Source: Alphaproteobacteria bacterium (lineage in GTDB: Bacteria > Pseudomonadota > Alphaproteobacteria > CACIAM-22H2). From it: a stretch of 45,799 nucleotides of DNA. Location of the stretch: NCBI GenBank assembly GCA_016793165.1, contig JAEULA010000107.1, forward strand, positions 1 through 45,799, in the 5' to 3' direction. Shown here piece by piece: positions 31,414-41,347 of the stretch. Each line of letters opens with the position of its first letter. The stretch's first letter is position 1. The notes below the pieces were generated by a model. It made no database searches, was not told where the DNA came from, and saw only the letters and a list, made by a program, of their open reading frames with translations. A program made the position numbers and the translations under genes.

Positions 31414-32595
31414 ATGATGCGGCGATTGATGTTGATCGGCTGTCTCGCCCTGCCGGCGATGGCGGCGGCCCAGGAGGGGTCCGTGGGAATCGTCGAGAAG
31501 CGGGTCTTCTCGATGCCCAGCTACACGACGGTGGGCGGCGCCACGATCAGGGACGTCAAGGTCGGTTGGGAGGCGTACGGTCAGCTCAACGCGGCCCGCG
31601 ACAACGTCGTCATCGTCCCGCATTTCTTCACGGGCAACTCGCACGCCGCCGGCAAGTACAAGCCCGAGGACGCCGCGCCCGGCTATTGGGATGCGATCAT
31701 CGGGCCCGGAAAGGCGATCGACACCGGCCGCTTCTACGTCGTCGCGGTCGACAGCCTGGTGAACCTCAACACCAAGGATCCCAACACGACGACCACCGGT
31801 CCGGCGACCACGAACCCCGACACCGGGAAGCCCTGGGGCATGGCCTTCCCGATCGTGACCATGCGCGACTTCGTCAACGTGCAGAAGGCGCTGCTCGACT
31901 CGCTCGGCGTCACGCGGGTGCATGCCGCGATCGGCGCGTCGATGGGCTCGATGCAGGCGCTCGAATGGGCGGCCGCGTATCCCGATCTGGTGCAGCGCGT
32001 CGCCCCGGTGATCGGCGTCGGCGAGGCCGATGCCTGGACGATTGGCCGGGTCGAACTCTGGGCCCAGGCGATCACGCTGGATCCGAACTGGAACAACGGC
32101 GACTACTACGGCCGCGCCGAGCCGACGGCGGGGCTCGCCCTCGCGCTGAAGCTCGTGACGCTCGACGCGCGCCACTGGGGCTGGGCGGACAAGGCGTTCG
32201 GCCGCAAGCTCGCGAAGGAGGGCGACAGCCCGCTCGCCAGCTGGAACAACCGCTATGCGATCACGGCCACGCTCGACGCGGTCGGTGCGGCGCGTGCCAG
32301 GACCGGCGACGCCAACCACTTCCTCTACCTCGTGCGCGCCAACCAGCTCTTCGTCGCCGGCCACGAGAACGGCGGCCTCGAGGCCGGTCTGGCCCGGATC
32401 AAGGCGAAGGCGCTGTTCCTGCCCGCTAAGAGCGACCTGCTGCTGGCGCCCGAGAATGCGCGCAAGTCCGTCGACATCCTCCGCCGCCTCGGCAAGCAGG
32501 CCGAGATGGTCGAGATCGACGGCGACGGCGGCCACCTCGACGGCGTCCTCGCGGTCAGCCGCGTCGGGCCGCAGATCCGCCGGTTCATGGACTGA
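31414..32595 (+). CDS. Secreted alpha/beta hydrolase of the homoserine O-acetyltransferase (MetX) family
   Basis: 393 residues. Unlike cytosolic MetX, it starts with a signal peptide, MMRRLMLIGCLALPAMAAAQ. The fold is recognisable: nucleophile elbow GASMGSMQAL (Ser in GxSMG), a catalytic Asp in AKSDLLLAPE and a His in DGGHLDGV. N-terminal MetX-like landmarks VGWEAYGQLN, HFFTGNSHAAG and YWDAIIGPGKAIDTGRFYVV are also present. MetX itself acetylates homoserine with acetyl-CoA in the cytosol, so an exported relative is more likely a periplasmic esterase or hydrolase. It is followed by an SDR gene, 63 bp downstream. Confidence 0.83.
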   Translation: MMRRLMLIGCLALPAMAAAQEGSVGIVEKRVFSMPSYTTVGGATIRDVKVGWEAYGQLNAARDNVVIVPHFFTGNSHAAGKYKPEDAAPGYWDAIIGPGKAIDTGRFYVVAVDSLVNLNTKDPNTTTTGPATTNPDTGKPWGMAFPIVTMRDFVNVQKALLDSLGVTRVHAAIGASMGSMQALEWAAAYPDLVQRVAPVIGVGEADAWTIGRVELWAQAITLDPNWNNGDYYGRAEPTAGLALALKLVTLDARHWGWADKAFGRKLAKEGDSPLASWNNRYAITATLDAVGAARARTGDANHFLYLVRANQLFVAGHENGGLEAGLARIKAKALFLPAKSDLLLAPENARKSVDILRRLGKQAEMVEIDGDGGHLDGVLAVSRVGPQIRRFMD

Positions 32596-32658
32596 CGCGC
32601 GCCGCTTCGACGGGGCGCGACCGCAAAGACGACACAACGAAGCGAAAGGAAGACTGGG

Positions 32659-33426
32659 ATGTCGCTGGACATGTTCTCGCTCAAGGGGCGCGTCGCGTTC
32701 CTCACCGGCGCCTCGCGCGGCCTCGGGCTCGCGATGGCCGAGGCGCTCGGCAAGGCCGGCGCGACGGTGGTGATCAACGCGCGCGACGACAAGCAGCTGG
32801 CGACGGCCGTCGACGGCCTCAAGCGCCAGGGCATCAAGGCCGCCTACAAGGCGTTCGACGTCTCGAGCGAGGCGGCATGCAAGAAGGCGGTCGCCGAGAT
32901 CGTCGCCGAGCAGGGCAGCCTCGACATCCTGGTGAACAACGCGGGCATGAACCACCGCCACAAGCTGAGCGAGTTCCCGACCGCCGATTTCGACGCGGTG
33001 ATCGCGGTGCATCTGCGCGCCGCGTTCATCCTCTCGCGCGAGGCGCTGGCGCACATGGTGCCGCGCAAATGGGGGCGCATCATCAACACCGTCTCGGCGA
33101 CCGTCCGCCTGGGCCGCGCCACGGTGTCGGCCTACACCGCCGCCAAGACCGGGCTGGACGGCCTCACGCGCCAGATGGGAATCGAGTTCGCCACGACCGG
33201 CGTGACGGTGAATGCCATCGCGCCCGGCTACTTCGAGACCGAGCTCAACGCGCCGCTGCTGGCCAATCCGGAATTCGTGGCGATGGTGAACAAGCGCACG
33301 CCGATGGCGCGCTGGGCGAAGCCGGCCGAGCTGGGGGGCGCGGCCGTGTTCCTGGCCTCGGACGCGGCCAGCTACGTCACCGGCCACACGCTCTACGTCG
33401 ACGGCGGCCTCACCGTCGCCCTCTGA
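32659..33426 (+). CDS. SDR dehydrogenase, gluconate 5-dehydrogenase-like
   Basis: 255 residues, classical SDR: LTGASRGLGLAMAEALG cofactor site near residue 15, NNAGMNHRH, and the YTAAK active site. The opening LDMFSLKGRVAFLTG and RATVSAYTAAKTGLDGLTRQ resemble the gluconate 5-dehydrogenase (IdnO/Gno) subgroup, which interconverts 5-ketogluconate and gluconate. Given the surrounding sugar-acid genes that role is plausible, but SDR substrates are hard to predict. AAGGAAG lies about 8 nt before the ATG. Probably co-transcribed with the MetX-like gene. Confidence 0.82.
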   Translation: MSLDMFSLKGRVAFLTGASRGLGLAMAEALGKAGATVVINARDDKQLATAVDGLKRQGIKAAYKAFDVSSEAACKKAVAEIVAEQGSLDILVNNAGMNHRHKLSEFPTADFDAVIAVHLRAAFILSREALAHMVPRKWGRIINTVSATVRLGRATVSAYTAAKTGLDGLTRQMGIEFATTGVTVNAIAPGYFETELNAPLLANPEFVAMVNKRTPMARWAKPAELGGAAVFLASDAASYVTGHTLYVDGGLTVAL

Positions 33427-33504
33427 AGGCTGCCAGCCGACGACGCGGGGGGCGGCCCGTCACGTGCCGCTCCCGTGCCGACGACGCGGCGTCGGCCAGT
33501 CCCG

Positions 33505-34638
33505 CTATTCCGCCGCCTGTCCGCCGACCGACGGCGGAGCCGATGCCCCGGCCCTCCCGGGCTCGACGCCGTCGTTCGTCGCGACCGCGCCATCCGTCGC
33601 CGTGGCTTGGCCCGGGCCGCTCGCGAGTCCGAGGCTGAACTCCTCGCCGCCGTCGACGGCGAGGTCGACGCGCATGTTGTAGGTCCGGTACTCGATCCCG
33701 TGCTTGCCGCGGACGACGCTCCGCTGCGGCGAGACGCCGCCTGACAGGCGCACGGCGGAGATCCGCAGCGTGCCGCTCGCGAAGGGCACCGCCCCGAGTG
33801 CGACCAGCCGGGTCTGCGTCGCCTCGATCAGTCGCGTGGCATTGAGGCCGCCGTCGATCATGCGCGCGCCGACCAGGATCTGCCGCGCCTGGGCCGCCGC
33901 CGACATGCGCGCCGCCGCGATGGTCGACTCGCCGACGATGAACTCGTGCGCGTGCTCGCCGTCGGTTCCCGGCTGGAAGAAGGAGAAGTGGCTGCCGACC
34001 GTCACCGCGGTGCGCAGCACCGGAACCAGACCGCCCTCGACCTCGGTCAGGCGGTTGTCGGCCAGAGCCAGGATCAGCAGCGTCACCAGATTGACGTCCG
34101 CCTCCGGCCCGCCGCGGCGATTCCAAAGATAGAACCCGTCGCCGGTGTTCATGCGCCCGAGCGCCACGCCGAGCTCGAGCTGGCGACAGCGCCGCTGCGC
34201 GATGGCGATCGAGTGCACCAGGCTGTTGAGCAGCGCCGCCTGTTCCAGCCGACTGGCGCGCGAGAATCCGACGATGTCCAGCAGACCGACCGCGCGCCGC
34301 TCCGTGAACGCGATTCCGTAGGGCTTGAGGAGCTCGTCGATCGCCGCCGCGTCGGCCTCGCGCATGTCGGCGAGCACCGGCCGATCGACGATGACGACAT
34401 CGAGGCCCTGCCATCGTCCGAGCTCGGCGATCGCGCTCGGGCTCATGCGCCGCGGCCCCGAGGCGACGAGCTCGCCGCCCATGGTCTCGATCTCGGGCAG
34501 CCGCGAGTTCGGCAGCAGGAGCAGCGCCAGATGGTCGTCGATCACGCTCCAGCCGAGCACGAGGCTCCGCCCGATGACCCAGAGGCGGTCGAGTTCCTTG
34601 CGCAGGGCGCGGCGGGATCGCGGATCGGAGAGCGGCAT
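33505..34638 (-). CDS. Class III nucleotide cyclase-like protein, probably degenerate
   Basis: 377 residues, no signal peptide. The C-terminal two-thirds follow the class III adenylate/guanylate cyclase pattern: VGLLDIVGFSRAS with the first metal Asp, RMNTGDGFYLWN with the second metal Asp, and GESTIAAARMSAAAQARQILVG, where the usual VNxAAR appears as TIAAAR. The Arg is kept but the transition-state Asn is replaced by Ile. The substrate-selecting Lys before GD is Met. A catalytically weak or inactive, possibly regulatory, cyclase-like domain is therefore likely. The N-terminal 110 residues are unrecognised. The ATG (MPLSDPRSRR) was chosen because upstream codons do not resemble a protein. Confidence 0.65.
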   Translation of the reverse strand: MPLSDPRSRRALRKELDRLWVIGRSLVLGWSVIDDHLALLLLPNSRLPEIETMGGELVASGPRRMSPSAIAELGRWQGLDVVIVDRPVLADMREADAAAIDELLKPYGIAFTERRAVGLLDIVGFSRASRLEQAALLNSLVHSIAIAQRRCRQLELGVALGRMNTGDGFYLWNRRGGPEADVNLVTLLILALADNRLTEVEGGLVPVLRTAVTVGSHFSFFQPGTDGEHAHEFIVGESTIAAARMSAAAQARQILVGARMIDGGLNATRLIEATQTRLVALGAVPFASGTLRISAVRLSGGVSPQRSVVRGKHGIEYRTYNMRVDLAVDGGEEFSLGLASGPGQATATDGAVATNDGVEPGRAGASAPPSVGGQAAE

Positions 34639-34709
34639 GGCGCGGAAGACGCGCGATCCTTGCCGCCCGCGGTTAACGACCCCTGAAGAATGGGGCCTTG
34701 TGCGGCAAT

Positions 34710-35693
34710 TCAGCCCCGATTGGGGCGCAGATCGTCCTCGATATGCGCGTGGATCAGCGCGTCGACCGAAGCGTCGGTCGTGAAGCCCATCGCCTTGGCG
34801 CGGGTCGAGGCCAGCTTCCGCGGCCAGCCGTCGACGATCTTCTGGATCATCGGGTCCGGCTGCCACTTGATGCGCCGGTAGGCCTCCTCGCCGGCGACGC
34901 GTCGCAGCGCGCTCGCCATGTCCTCGACCGTGGCGTCGAGCGACGGCAGGGTCAGCGATCGGTTCCAGCCCCATGTGGCCGCGGGGAGGTCGTGGGCGCG
35001 GATGAACGCCTCCACGGTCTTGCGCGGGCTGAGCAGCGGCATCCAGTTGTCGGGGCGCACGGGGCAGATCGCCTCCTGGCCCGCGAGCGGCTCGCGGATG
35101 ATGGACGAGGCGAAGGTCGACGCCGCGAGGTTCGGCTTGCCAGGGCGGACGACGATCGTCGGCAGCCGCAGCGCGCGGCCGTCGACGAAGCCCTTGCGGG
35201 TGTAGTCGGCGATCAGCATCTCGCCGACCGCCTTCTGGATCCCATAGGAGGTCTGCGGGTGCAGCGGCTGGTCGTCGGAGAGCCGCTCCGGCAGGTCGCC
35301 GCCGTAGACCGCGATCGAGGAGGTGAAGACGATCCGCGGCACGGTGCCCAGGGCGCGACAGACCTCCAGCACGTTTCGCGTGCCGTCGAGGTTCACGCGG
35401 TAGCCGAGGTCGAAGTCGCGCTCCGCGCCGGCGCTGACGACGGCCGCGAAATGGAAGACCGCGCGGGTGTCCGGCGTGATGAGGCGCCGGATGAGGTCGG
35501 CGTCGTGGATCTGGCCCGTCACGACCTCGACGCGCGGGTCGACCGGCACGTCCTCGCCGGCGGCGACGTCCATCAGGACCAGCTTGTCGATCCTGGTTGC
35601 CTTGCCGTCGGGCGAAAGCGTCCCCTGCTCGAGCAGCTTGCGGGCCAGCTTCTTGCCCAGCATCCCCGTGCCGCCGGTGATCACGACCTTCAT
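34710..35693 (-). CDS. NAD-dependent epimerase/dehydratase-family dehydrogenase, DenD-like
   Basis: 327 residues. Extended SDR: cofactor motif GGTGMLGKKLARKLL at the N-terminus, FTSSIAVYGG, and the YxxxK active site YGIQKAVGE. The sequence resembles D-erythronate dehydrogenase (DenD), which makes 2-keto-D-erythronate in acid-sugar catabolism. None of the partner genes (otnI, DUF1537 kinase, aldolase) is in the window, so the call is moderate. GGAGACGGG precedes the ATG. It is the last gene of the ABC transporter operon, 31 bp after the second permease. Confidence 0.8.
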   Translation of the reverse strand: MKVVITGGTGMLGKKLARKLLEQGTLSPDGKATRIDKLVLMDVAAGEDVPVDPRVEVVTGQIHDADLIRRLITPDTRAVFHFAAVVSAGAERDFDLGYRVNLDGTRNVLEVCRALGTVPRIVFTSSIAVYGGDLPERLSDDQPLHPQTSYGIQKAVGEMLIADYTRKGFVDGRALRLPTIVVRPGKPNLAASTFASSIIREPLAGQEAICPVRPDNWMPLLSPRKTVEAFIRAHDLPAATWGWNRSLTLPSLDATVEDMASALRRVAGEEAYRRIKWQPDPMIQKIVDGWPRKLASTRAKAMGFTTDASVDALIHAHIEDDLRPNRG

Positions 35694-35724
35694 CGTCCCG
35701 TCTCCTCGTCCCTCGGCGCCACGG

Positions 35725-36603
35725 TCATTCCTTCACGGCGCCGGTCATGGCCGAAACATAGTGGTTCACCACGAACGCATAGCAGATCGCCACGATCGTA
35801 GACCCGATCAATCCGCCGGCCATCAATGCGCCCCAGTGATAGACGTCGCCCTCGACCAGCTGGGTGAGCACCGCCACCGGCACGGTCTTCTCCTCCGAGG
35901 ACGAGATGAACGTCAGAGCGTAGATGAACTCGTTCCACGACAGGGTGAAAGCGAAGATCGATGCCGAGATCAGCCCGGGTACGGCGAGCGGCAGGGTGAT
36001 CTTCCACAGGATCTGCAGACGCGTCGCGCCGTCGATCAGGGCGCATTCCTCGAGCTCGTAGGGGATCGAGCGGAAATATCCCATCAGCAGCCAGGTGCAG
36101 AACGGGATGAGGAAAGTCGGATAGGTCAGGATCAGCGCCCACTGCGTGTCGTAGAGCTCGAGATCGAAGACGATCGTCGCGAGCGGGATGAACAGGATCG
36201 ACGGCGGTACGAGATAGGCGAGGAAGATGAGCAGGCCGACCGTGTTCGCGCCGCGGAAGCGCAGCCGCGTGATCGCGTAGGCCGCCAGCACGCTCGCGAA
36301 CAGCGACAGCAGCGTCGACGCCGTCGCCACCCACATCGTGTTCCAGAGCCAGGCCGGATACTCGGTCTGGAACCAGAGGCGCTCGATGTTCGCCAGCGTC
36401 CAGTTCTTCACCCACAGCGGATTGTGGTTCTTGAAGTTGTACAGCTCGTCGTTGGGCTTGAAGGTCGTGATGGCCATCCAGAAGAACGGGAAGAGCAGCA
36501 CGAAGACGAACACCGAGAGCGGCAGATAGACCGTGACCGTCCGCCGCGGCAGCGTGTCCAGGAACGCCATGCCGGTGGAGTCGGTGGTGCGGGCGTCAGT
36601 CAT
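35725..36603 (-). CDS. Carbohydrate ABC transporter permease (MalG type)
   Basis: 292 residues with six predicted membrane helices. The cytoplasmic loop that docks the ATPase contains the EAA-type motif, here EECALIDGATRLQILWKITL. The opening RRTVTVYLPLSVFVFVLLFP places the first helix near residue 25. It pairs with the larger permease, which overlaps it by 8 bp. Probably imports a sugar or sugar acid with the binding protein and ATPase described next; the substrate is unknown. Confidence 0.9.
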   Translation of the reverse strand: MTDARTTDSTGMAFLDTLPRRTVTVYLPLSVFVFVLLFPFFWMAITTFKPNDELYNFKNHNPLWVKNWTLANIERLWFQTEYPAWLWNTMWVATASTLLSLFASVLAAYAITRLRFRGANTVGLLIFLAYLVPPSILFIPLATIVFDLELYDTQWALILTYPTFLIPFCTWLLMGYFRSIPYELEECALIDGATRLQILWKITLPLAVPGLISASIFAFTLSWNEFIYALTFISSSEEKTVPVAVLTQLVEGDVYHWGALMAGGLIGSTIVAICYAFVVNHYVSAMTGAVKE

Positions 36604-37543
36604 CGCGGCCTCCCTGCTGCCACTTGCGCCGCTGCAGGGCGAAATAGCTGATGAGCGTGGCGAAGATCAGGAACGGGATCATCGCCGTCGCGATGGCGGC
36701 GCCCTCGCCGAGATGTCCGCCGGGGATCGCCCGCTGGAAGGCCAGCGTCGCCATGAGATGCGTGGAGTTCACCGGCCCGCCCTTGGTGATCGCGTAGATC
36801 AGCTGGAAGTCGGTGAAGGTGAAGAGCACGGAGAAGGTCAGCACGATCGACAGGATCGGCATCAGCATCGGCACGGTGACGTGACGGAAGCGCTGCCAGC
36901 CCGACGCGCCGTCGAGCGCCGCCGCCTCGTAGAGGGAGGGCGAGATGGTCTGCAGGCCCGCGAGCAGACAGATCGCCACGAACGGGATGCCGCGCCACAC
37001 ATTGGCGACGATCAGGGAGATGCGGGCGTTCCAGGGGTCGCCGAGGTAGTCGATCGCTCCCGCGACCAGGCCCATGCGCTGCAGCGCCCAGGTGATGATC
37101 GAAAACTGCGTGTCGTACATCCACCAGAACACGATCGCCGAGAGCACCGTCGGGATGATGTAGGGGAGCAGGATGAAGGCGCGCACCAGCGCCTTGAACG
37201 GGATGTGGTGGTTCAGCAGCAGCGCCAGCCACAGACCGAGCGCGAACTTCAGGACGGTGGCGATCGCCGTGTAGAAGAACGTCTGCCACACCGACATCCA
37301 GAACACGCCGTCGTCGAAAAGGCTGACGTAGTTCGCGAGGCCGATCCAGACGCCCTCGCGGCCGATCCGCGTGTCGGTGAAGCCGAGCCAGATGCCGCGG
37401 CCGAGCGGATAGGTGAGGAACACGCCCAGCAGCAGCACCGCCGGCAGCATGAACAGGAACGAAAGGAAGATCCGATTGTCCAGCAGCCGCGACAGGGTCA
37501 TCGGCGGATCGGAACTGGCGACGGCGGGCGGGGCTGTGGCCAT
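36596..37543 (-). CDS. Carbohydrate ABC transporter permease (MalF type)
   Basis: 315 residues, six or seven membrane helices. Its ATPase-docking EAA loop reads YEAAALDGASGWQRFRHVTV. It has the typical NIWRGIPF-like segment (VANVWRGIPFVAICLLAGLQ). The gene lies between the substrate-binding protein and the MalG-type permease. The chosen ATG (MATAPPAVASS) has no strong Shine-Dalgarno; ATG at 37501 is an alternative. A strong hairpin separates it from the upstream binding-protein gene. Confidence 0.9.
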   Translation of the reverse strand: MATAPPAVASSDPPMTLSRLLDNRIFLSFLFMLPAVLLLGVFLTYPLGRGIWLGFTDTRIGREGVWIGLANYVSLFDDGVFWMSVWQTFFYTAIATVLKFALGLWLALLLNHHIPFKALVRAFILLPYIIPTVLSAIVFWWMYDTQFSIITWALQRMGLVAGAIDYLGDPWNARISLIVANVWRGIPFVAICLLAGLQTISPSLYEAAALDGASGWQRFRHVTVPMLMPILSIVLTFSVLFTFTDFQLIYAITKGGPVNSTHLMATLAFQRAIPGGHLGEGAAIATAMIPFLIFATLISYFALQRRKWQQGGRDD

Positions 37544-37702
37544 GGCGGAGGAGGCGTTCCCTGAGCGTTGAGCCGTGGACGGGGCAAGGCGACGGTGCCG
37601 GCGAGCCGGCGACTCGTCGCGGGCGGAAGGCGCGCGATCGGAGCCTGCGGAACCGGCAGGCCGAGAACCGCCTCGACCTGCCGGATGGTGCGGGAGCAAG
37701 AA

Positions 37703-37730
37703 GGGCGCGCCGGCATGTGCCGGCGCGCCC
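37703..37730 (-). other. Strong intercistronic hairpin between binding-protein and permease genes
   Basis: GGGCGCGCCGGCA and TGCCGGCGCGCCC form a perfect 13-bp inverted repeat separated by only 2 bp, 26 bp after the binding-protein stop. On the minus strand TTCTTGC follows, a poor T-run, so read-through is expected. Such stems in sugar ABC operons are known to protect the upstream binding-protein mRNA and reduce downstream expression, giving an excess of binding protein over permease. Confidence 0.75.
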
Positions 37731-37756
37731 CTCCCCCTGTCAGCGTCGCGCGGCGA

Positions 37757-39091
37757 TCAGAGCTTGTAGTAACGCTCCGCGCGCTTCTGGGCCTCGGCCG
37801 CCGCGTCCTTCGGGCTTTTCGCGCCCGAGCACACCTGCGCGACCATGTTGACCATCACCCAGTCGGCGAGCACGCCGGCCGACTGCGTGCCGAGCGAGCC
37901 CGCATATCCCGGCCACAGCTGCTTGACCATGACCTCGCGGTACGGCGTGTGCTTGCGGTCGACCGTCCAGATGTCGAGCTTCTCGTAGGCGCGCAGCGGC
38001 TGGCTCCAGTAGCCGATCGCGGCGGTGGCCCACGGGCCGTACTGCTCCTGCTCCATCATGAAGTTCATGTACGCCTTACAGGCGTTCGGGAACTTCGTGT
38101 ACTTGAAGACCATTCCCGGCACGACGAGGTTCGTCTCGGTCGGCTTGCCGACCGGTCCCAGCGGCATGTCCGCGTGCTCGGTGTCCTCGGCGATCGCCTT
38201 GATCGTCGCGTCGCTCGAGTTCTTCGCCGCGTAGTAGACGGAGATGCCGTTCTGCGTCAGCGAGATCTGGCCGTCGAGGAAGGCCTTGTTGTTCGACGGG
38301 TCGAGCCAGGACAACGTGCCCGGGATGAAGGTGTCGTAGAGGCGCTTGCCGTACTCGAGCGCCGCGATCGTCTCCGGGCTGTTGATGATGACGTTGTCCT
38401 TCTCGTCGACCATCTTGCCGCCGTGCGACCACACCAGCCAGTGCGTCCAGCCGTTGCCGTCGCCGACCGCGTTGCCGAGCGCGAAGCCGGCCGGCGTGTT
38501 GTTCTCCTTCAGCTTCTGGCACAGGCGCAGGAAGTCGTTGGTGTTGGTCGGGATGGAATCGAACCCGGCCTTGTTCACGTGGCTCTTGCGGTAGACGACC
38601 TTTCCGCCGCCGGCGCCGATCGGCGCGCAGATCCAGCGGCCGAGGCCGCCGCCCTTGGTCTGGACGCGGCCGAACTTCTCGCAGATCGGATACCAGCCGC
38701 CGTACTTGCGGCCGAGATTGTTCGCGACGTCGCTGATGTCCACCAGCTTGTCCGCGTACTGGTGCGCGTCGTCGTACCACGCGTACACGACATCGGGGCC
38801 GCGGCCGACATTGGCCGCCACCGCCGCCTTGGGGCGGAGATCCTCCCAGCCCTCGTAGTCGACGCGCACCTTCACGCCGAACTTCTGCTCGAACTTCTTG
38901 CTGTTCTCGTTCCACAGCGTCTCGTCGCCCTGGACGAACTTGGCGGGGCGAAGCACGCGGATGCTCGCGCCCTTCTCGGGCGTGGGGACGCCGCCGGCCT
39001 GAGCCAGCGCATCCGTCGACGCCAGCGCCGCGACGCCGACCGCCGCGCCGCCGCCGACCCGCAATGCATCGCGCCTCGTGAAGTCGTTCAT
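37757..39091 (-). CDS. Sugar ABC transporter substrate-binding protein (Tat-exported)
   Basis: 444 residues. The N-terminus MNDFTRRDALRVGGGAAVGV carries a twin-arginine motif and a hydrophobic core, ending near ALAQA, so export by Tat in folded form is likely. The mature part is a family 1 (MalE-like) binding protein: AAVAANVGRGPDVVYAWYDD, VYRKSHVNKAGFDSIPTN and the C-terminal PNACKAYMNFM. GGGAGGATTGACTT precedes the ATG. Ligand unknown. The hairpin downstream should raise its level relative to the permeases. Confidence 0.9.
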   Translation of the reverse strand: MNDFTRRDALRVGGGAAVGVAALASTDALAQAGGVPTPEKGASIRVLRPAKFVQGDETLWNENSKKFEQKFGVKVRVDYEGWEDLRPKAAVAANVGRGPDVVYAWYDDAHQYADKLVDISDVANNLGRKYGGWYPICEKFGRVQTKGGGLGRWICAPIGAGGGKVVYRKSHVNKAGFDSIPTNTNDFLRLCQKLKENNTPAGFALGNAVGDGNGWTHWLVWSHGGKMVDEKDNVIINSPETIAALEYGKRLYDTFIPGTLSWLDPSNNKAFLDGQISLTQNGISVYYAAKNSSDATIKAIAEDTEHADMPLGPVGKPTETNLVVPGMVFKYTKFPNACKAYMNFMMEQEQYGPWATAAIGYWSQPLRAYEKLDIWTVDRKHTPYREVMVKQLWPGYAGSLGTQSAGVLADWVMVNMVAQVCSGAKSPKDAAAEAQKRAERYYKL

Positions 39092-39173
39092 AAGTCAATC
39101 CTCCCGTTGGACCGCAACCGTCGCGGTCGATTGGACTCGCTGTTTGTGTCGGCGGAACCGCGCCGCCGAGCGC

Positions 39174-40244
<1,071 letters not shown>

Positions 40245-40298
40245 GCGATCCCACCCTGCGTTGTTCGCGCGCTCTGCGCTCTTGTAACGGTCGATGAT

Positions 40299-41330
40299 CT
40301 AATCGGTTTTCGCCCGGCCCCGCAAGCCTGACTCGGGAAGGAAATCGGCGTTCACGCAGTTCCGCAGCCAGCCCTTCGTCAGATAGTCGCGTGCCGTGGC
40401 GGCGGCCTTCTCGCGCATCTCCCGCCATGATTGCGGGCTGTAGAACGCCGCATGGGGCGACAGGATGAGCCGCCCCGCGGCCCAGCTCGGCTGCATCCGG
40501 TATGCCGCGACGAGCGGCGAATCCGGATCCGGCGGCTCCTGAGGCAGCACGTCGATGGCGGCGCCGCCGAGCTGCCCGGCGCGCAGCGCGTCGTGCACCG
40601 CCCGGGGATCCACGATCGCCCCCCGCGCGGTGTTGACGAGGATCGCGCCGGGCTTGAACTGCTGCAGCCGCGCGGCGTCGATCAGCCCTCGAGTCTCCTC
40701 CGTCAGCGGGCAGTGCAGGCTGACCACGTCGCTCTCGCCGAGCAGCGCCTCGAGCGTCGCCAGACGGCGACCCGGCAGCGCGGCGCCGTCGCCGAGATAG
40801 GGGTCGAACCAGCCGATGTCGATGCCGAATCCCTGGGCACGTGTGGCGACCGCGCGGCCGATCCGGCCGTAGCCGACGATGCCCAGGCGATCGGTGGCGA
40901 GCCGCTTCATCAACGGCCCCGCCGACCAGCGCCATCCGGCGACGGGATCGGTCGACAGGAGCTCGGCGAAGCTCGGCAACCCGCGGCGGAGCGCCAGCAT
41001 CATGGCGATCGCATGGTCGGCGACCTCGCCGGTGCCGTAGTCCGGCACGTTGCAGGCCGGGATCCCGGCGCGCCCGGCGGCCGCGATGTCGAAGACGTCG
41101 TAGCCGACGCCGAAGCGCACGAGGATGCGGCAGCGCTCGAGCTTCTCGATCGTCTCGGCGCGGATCGGCATCAGCCAGCTGAGCACGGCATCGGCCGAGC
41201 GCCACAGCGAATCCGGAACGTCGAGCGGATTCTCCGCCGCCAGAGCCTCGACCTCGAACTCCGGCCCCAGCACGGCCTTCTCGACCGCGATATCCATCGC
41301 ATGGGCCGCGCCGACGATGATGATCCGCAT
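40299..41330 (-). CDS. D-isomer-specific 2-hydroxyacid dehydrogenase (CtBP-like)
   Basis: 343 residues. NAD motif GIVGYGRIGRAVATRAQ; catalytic Arg, Glu and His in NTARGAIVD, QEPPDPDSP and LSPHAAFYS. The closing region with SPQSWREMREKAAA is typical of the C-terminal-binding-protein-like branch. Family members reduce 2-ketoacids or oxidise 2-hydroxyacids, and bacterial ones in sugar-acid operons often act on glyoxylate/hydroxypyruvate or sugar acids. It lies between dgoK (17 bp upstream) and the transporter ATPase, apparently within one operon. Confidence 0.88.
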   Translation of the reverse strand: MRIIIVGAAHAMDIAVEKAVLGPEFEVEALAAENPLDVPDSLWRSADAVLSWLMPIRAETIEKLERCRILVRFGVGYDVFDIAAAGRAGIPACNVPDYGTGEVADHAIAMMLALRRGLPSFAELLSTDPVAGWRWSAGPLMKRLATDRLGIVGYGRIGRAVATRAQGFGIDIGWFDPYLGDGAALPGRRLATLEALLGESDVVSLHCPLTEETRGLIDAARLQQFKPGAILVNTARGAIVDPRAVHDALRAGQLGGAAIDVLPQEPPDPDSPLVAAYRMQPSWAAGRLILSPHAAFYSPQSWREMREKAAATARDYLTKGWLRNCVNADFLPESGLRGRAKTD

Positions 41331-41347
41331 GCGCCGCGCTCCGTCGC

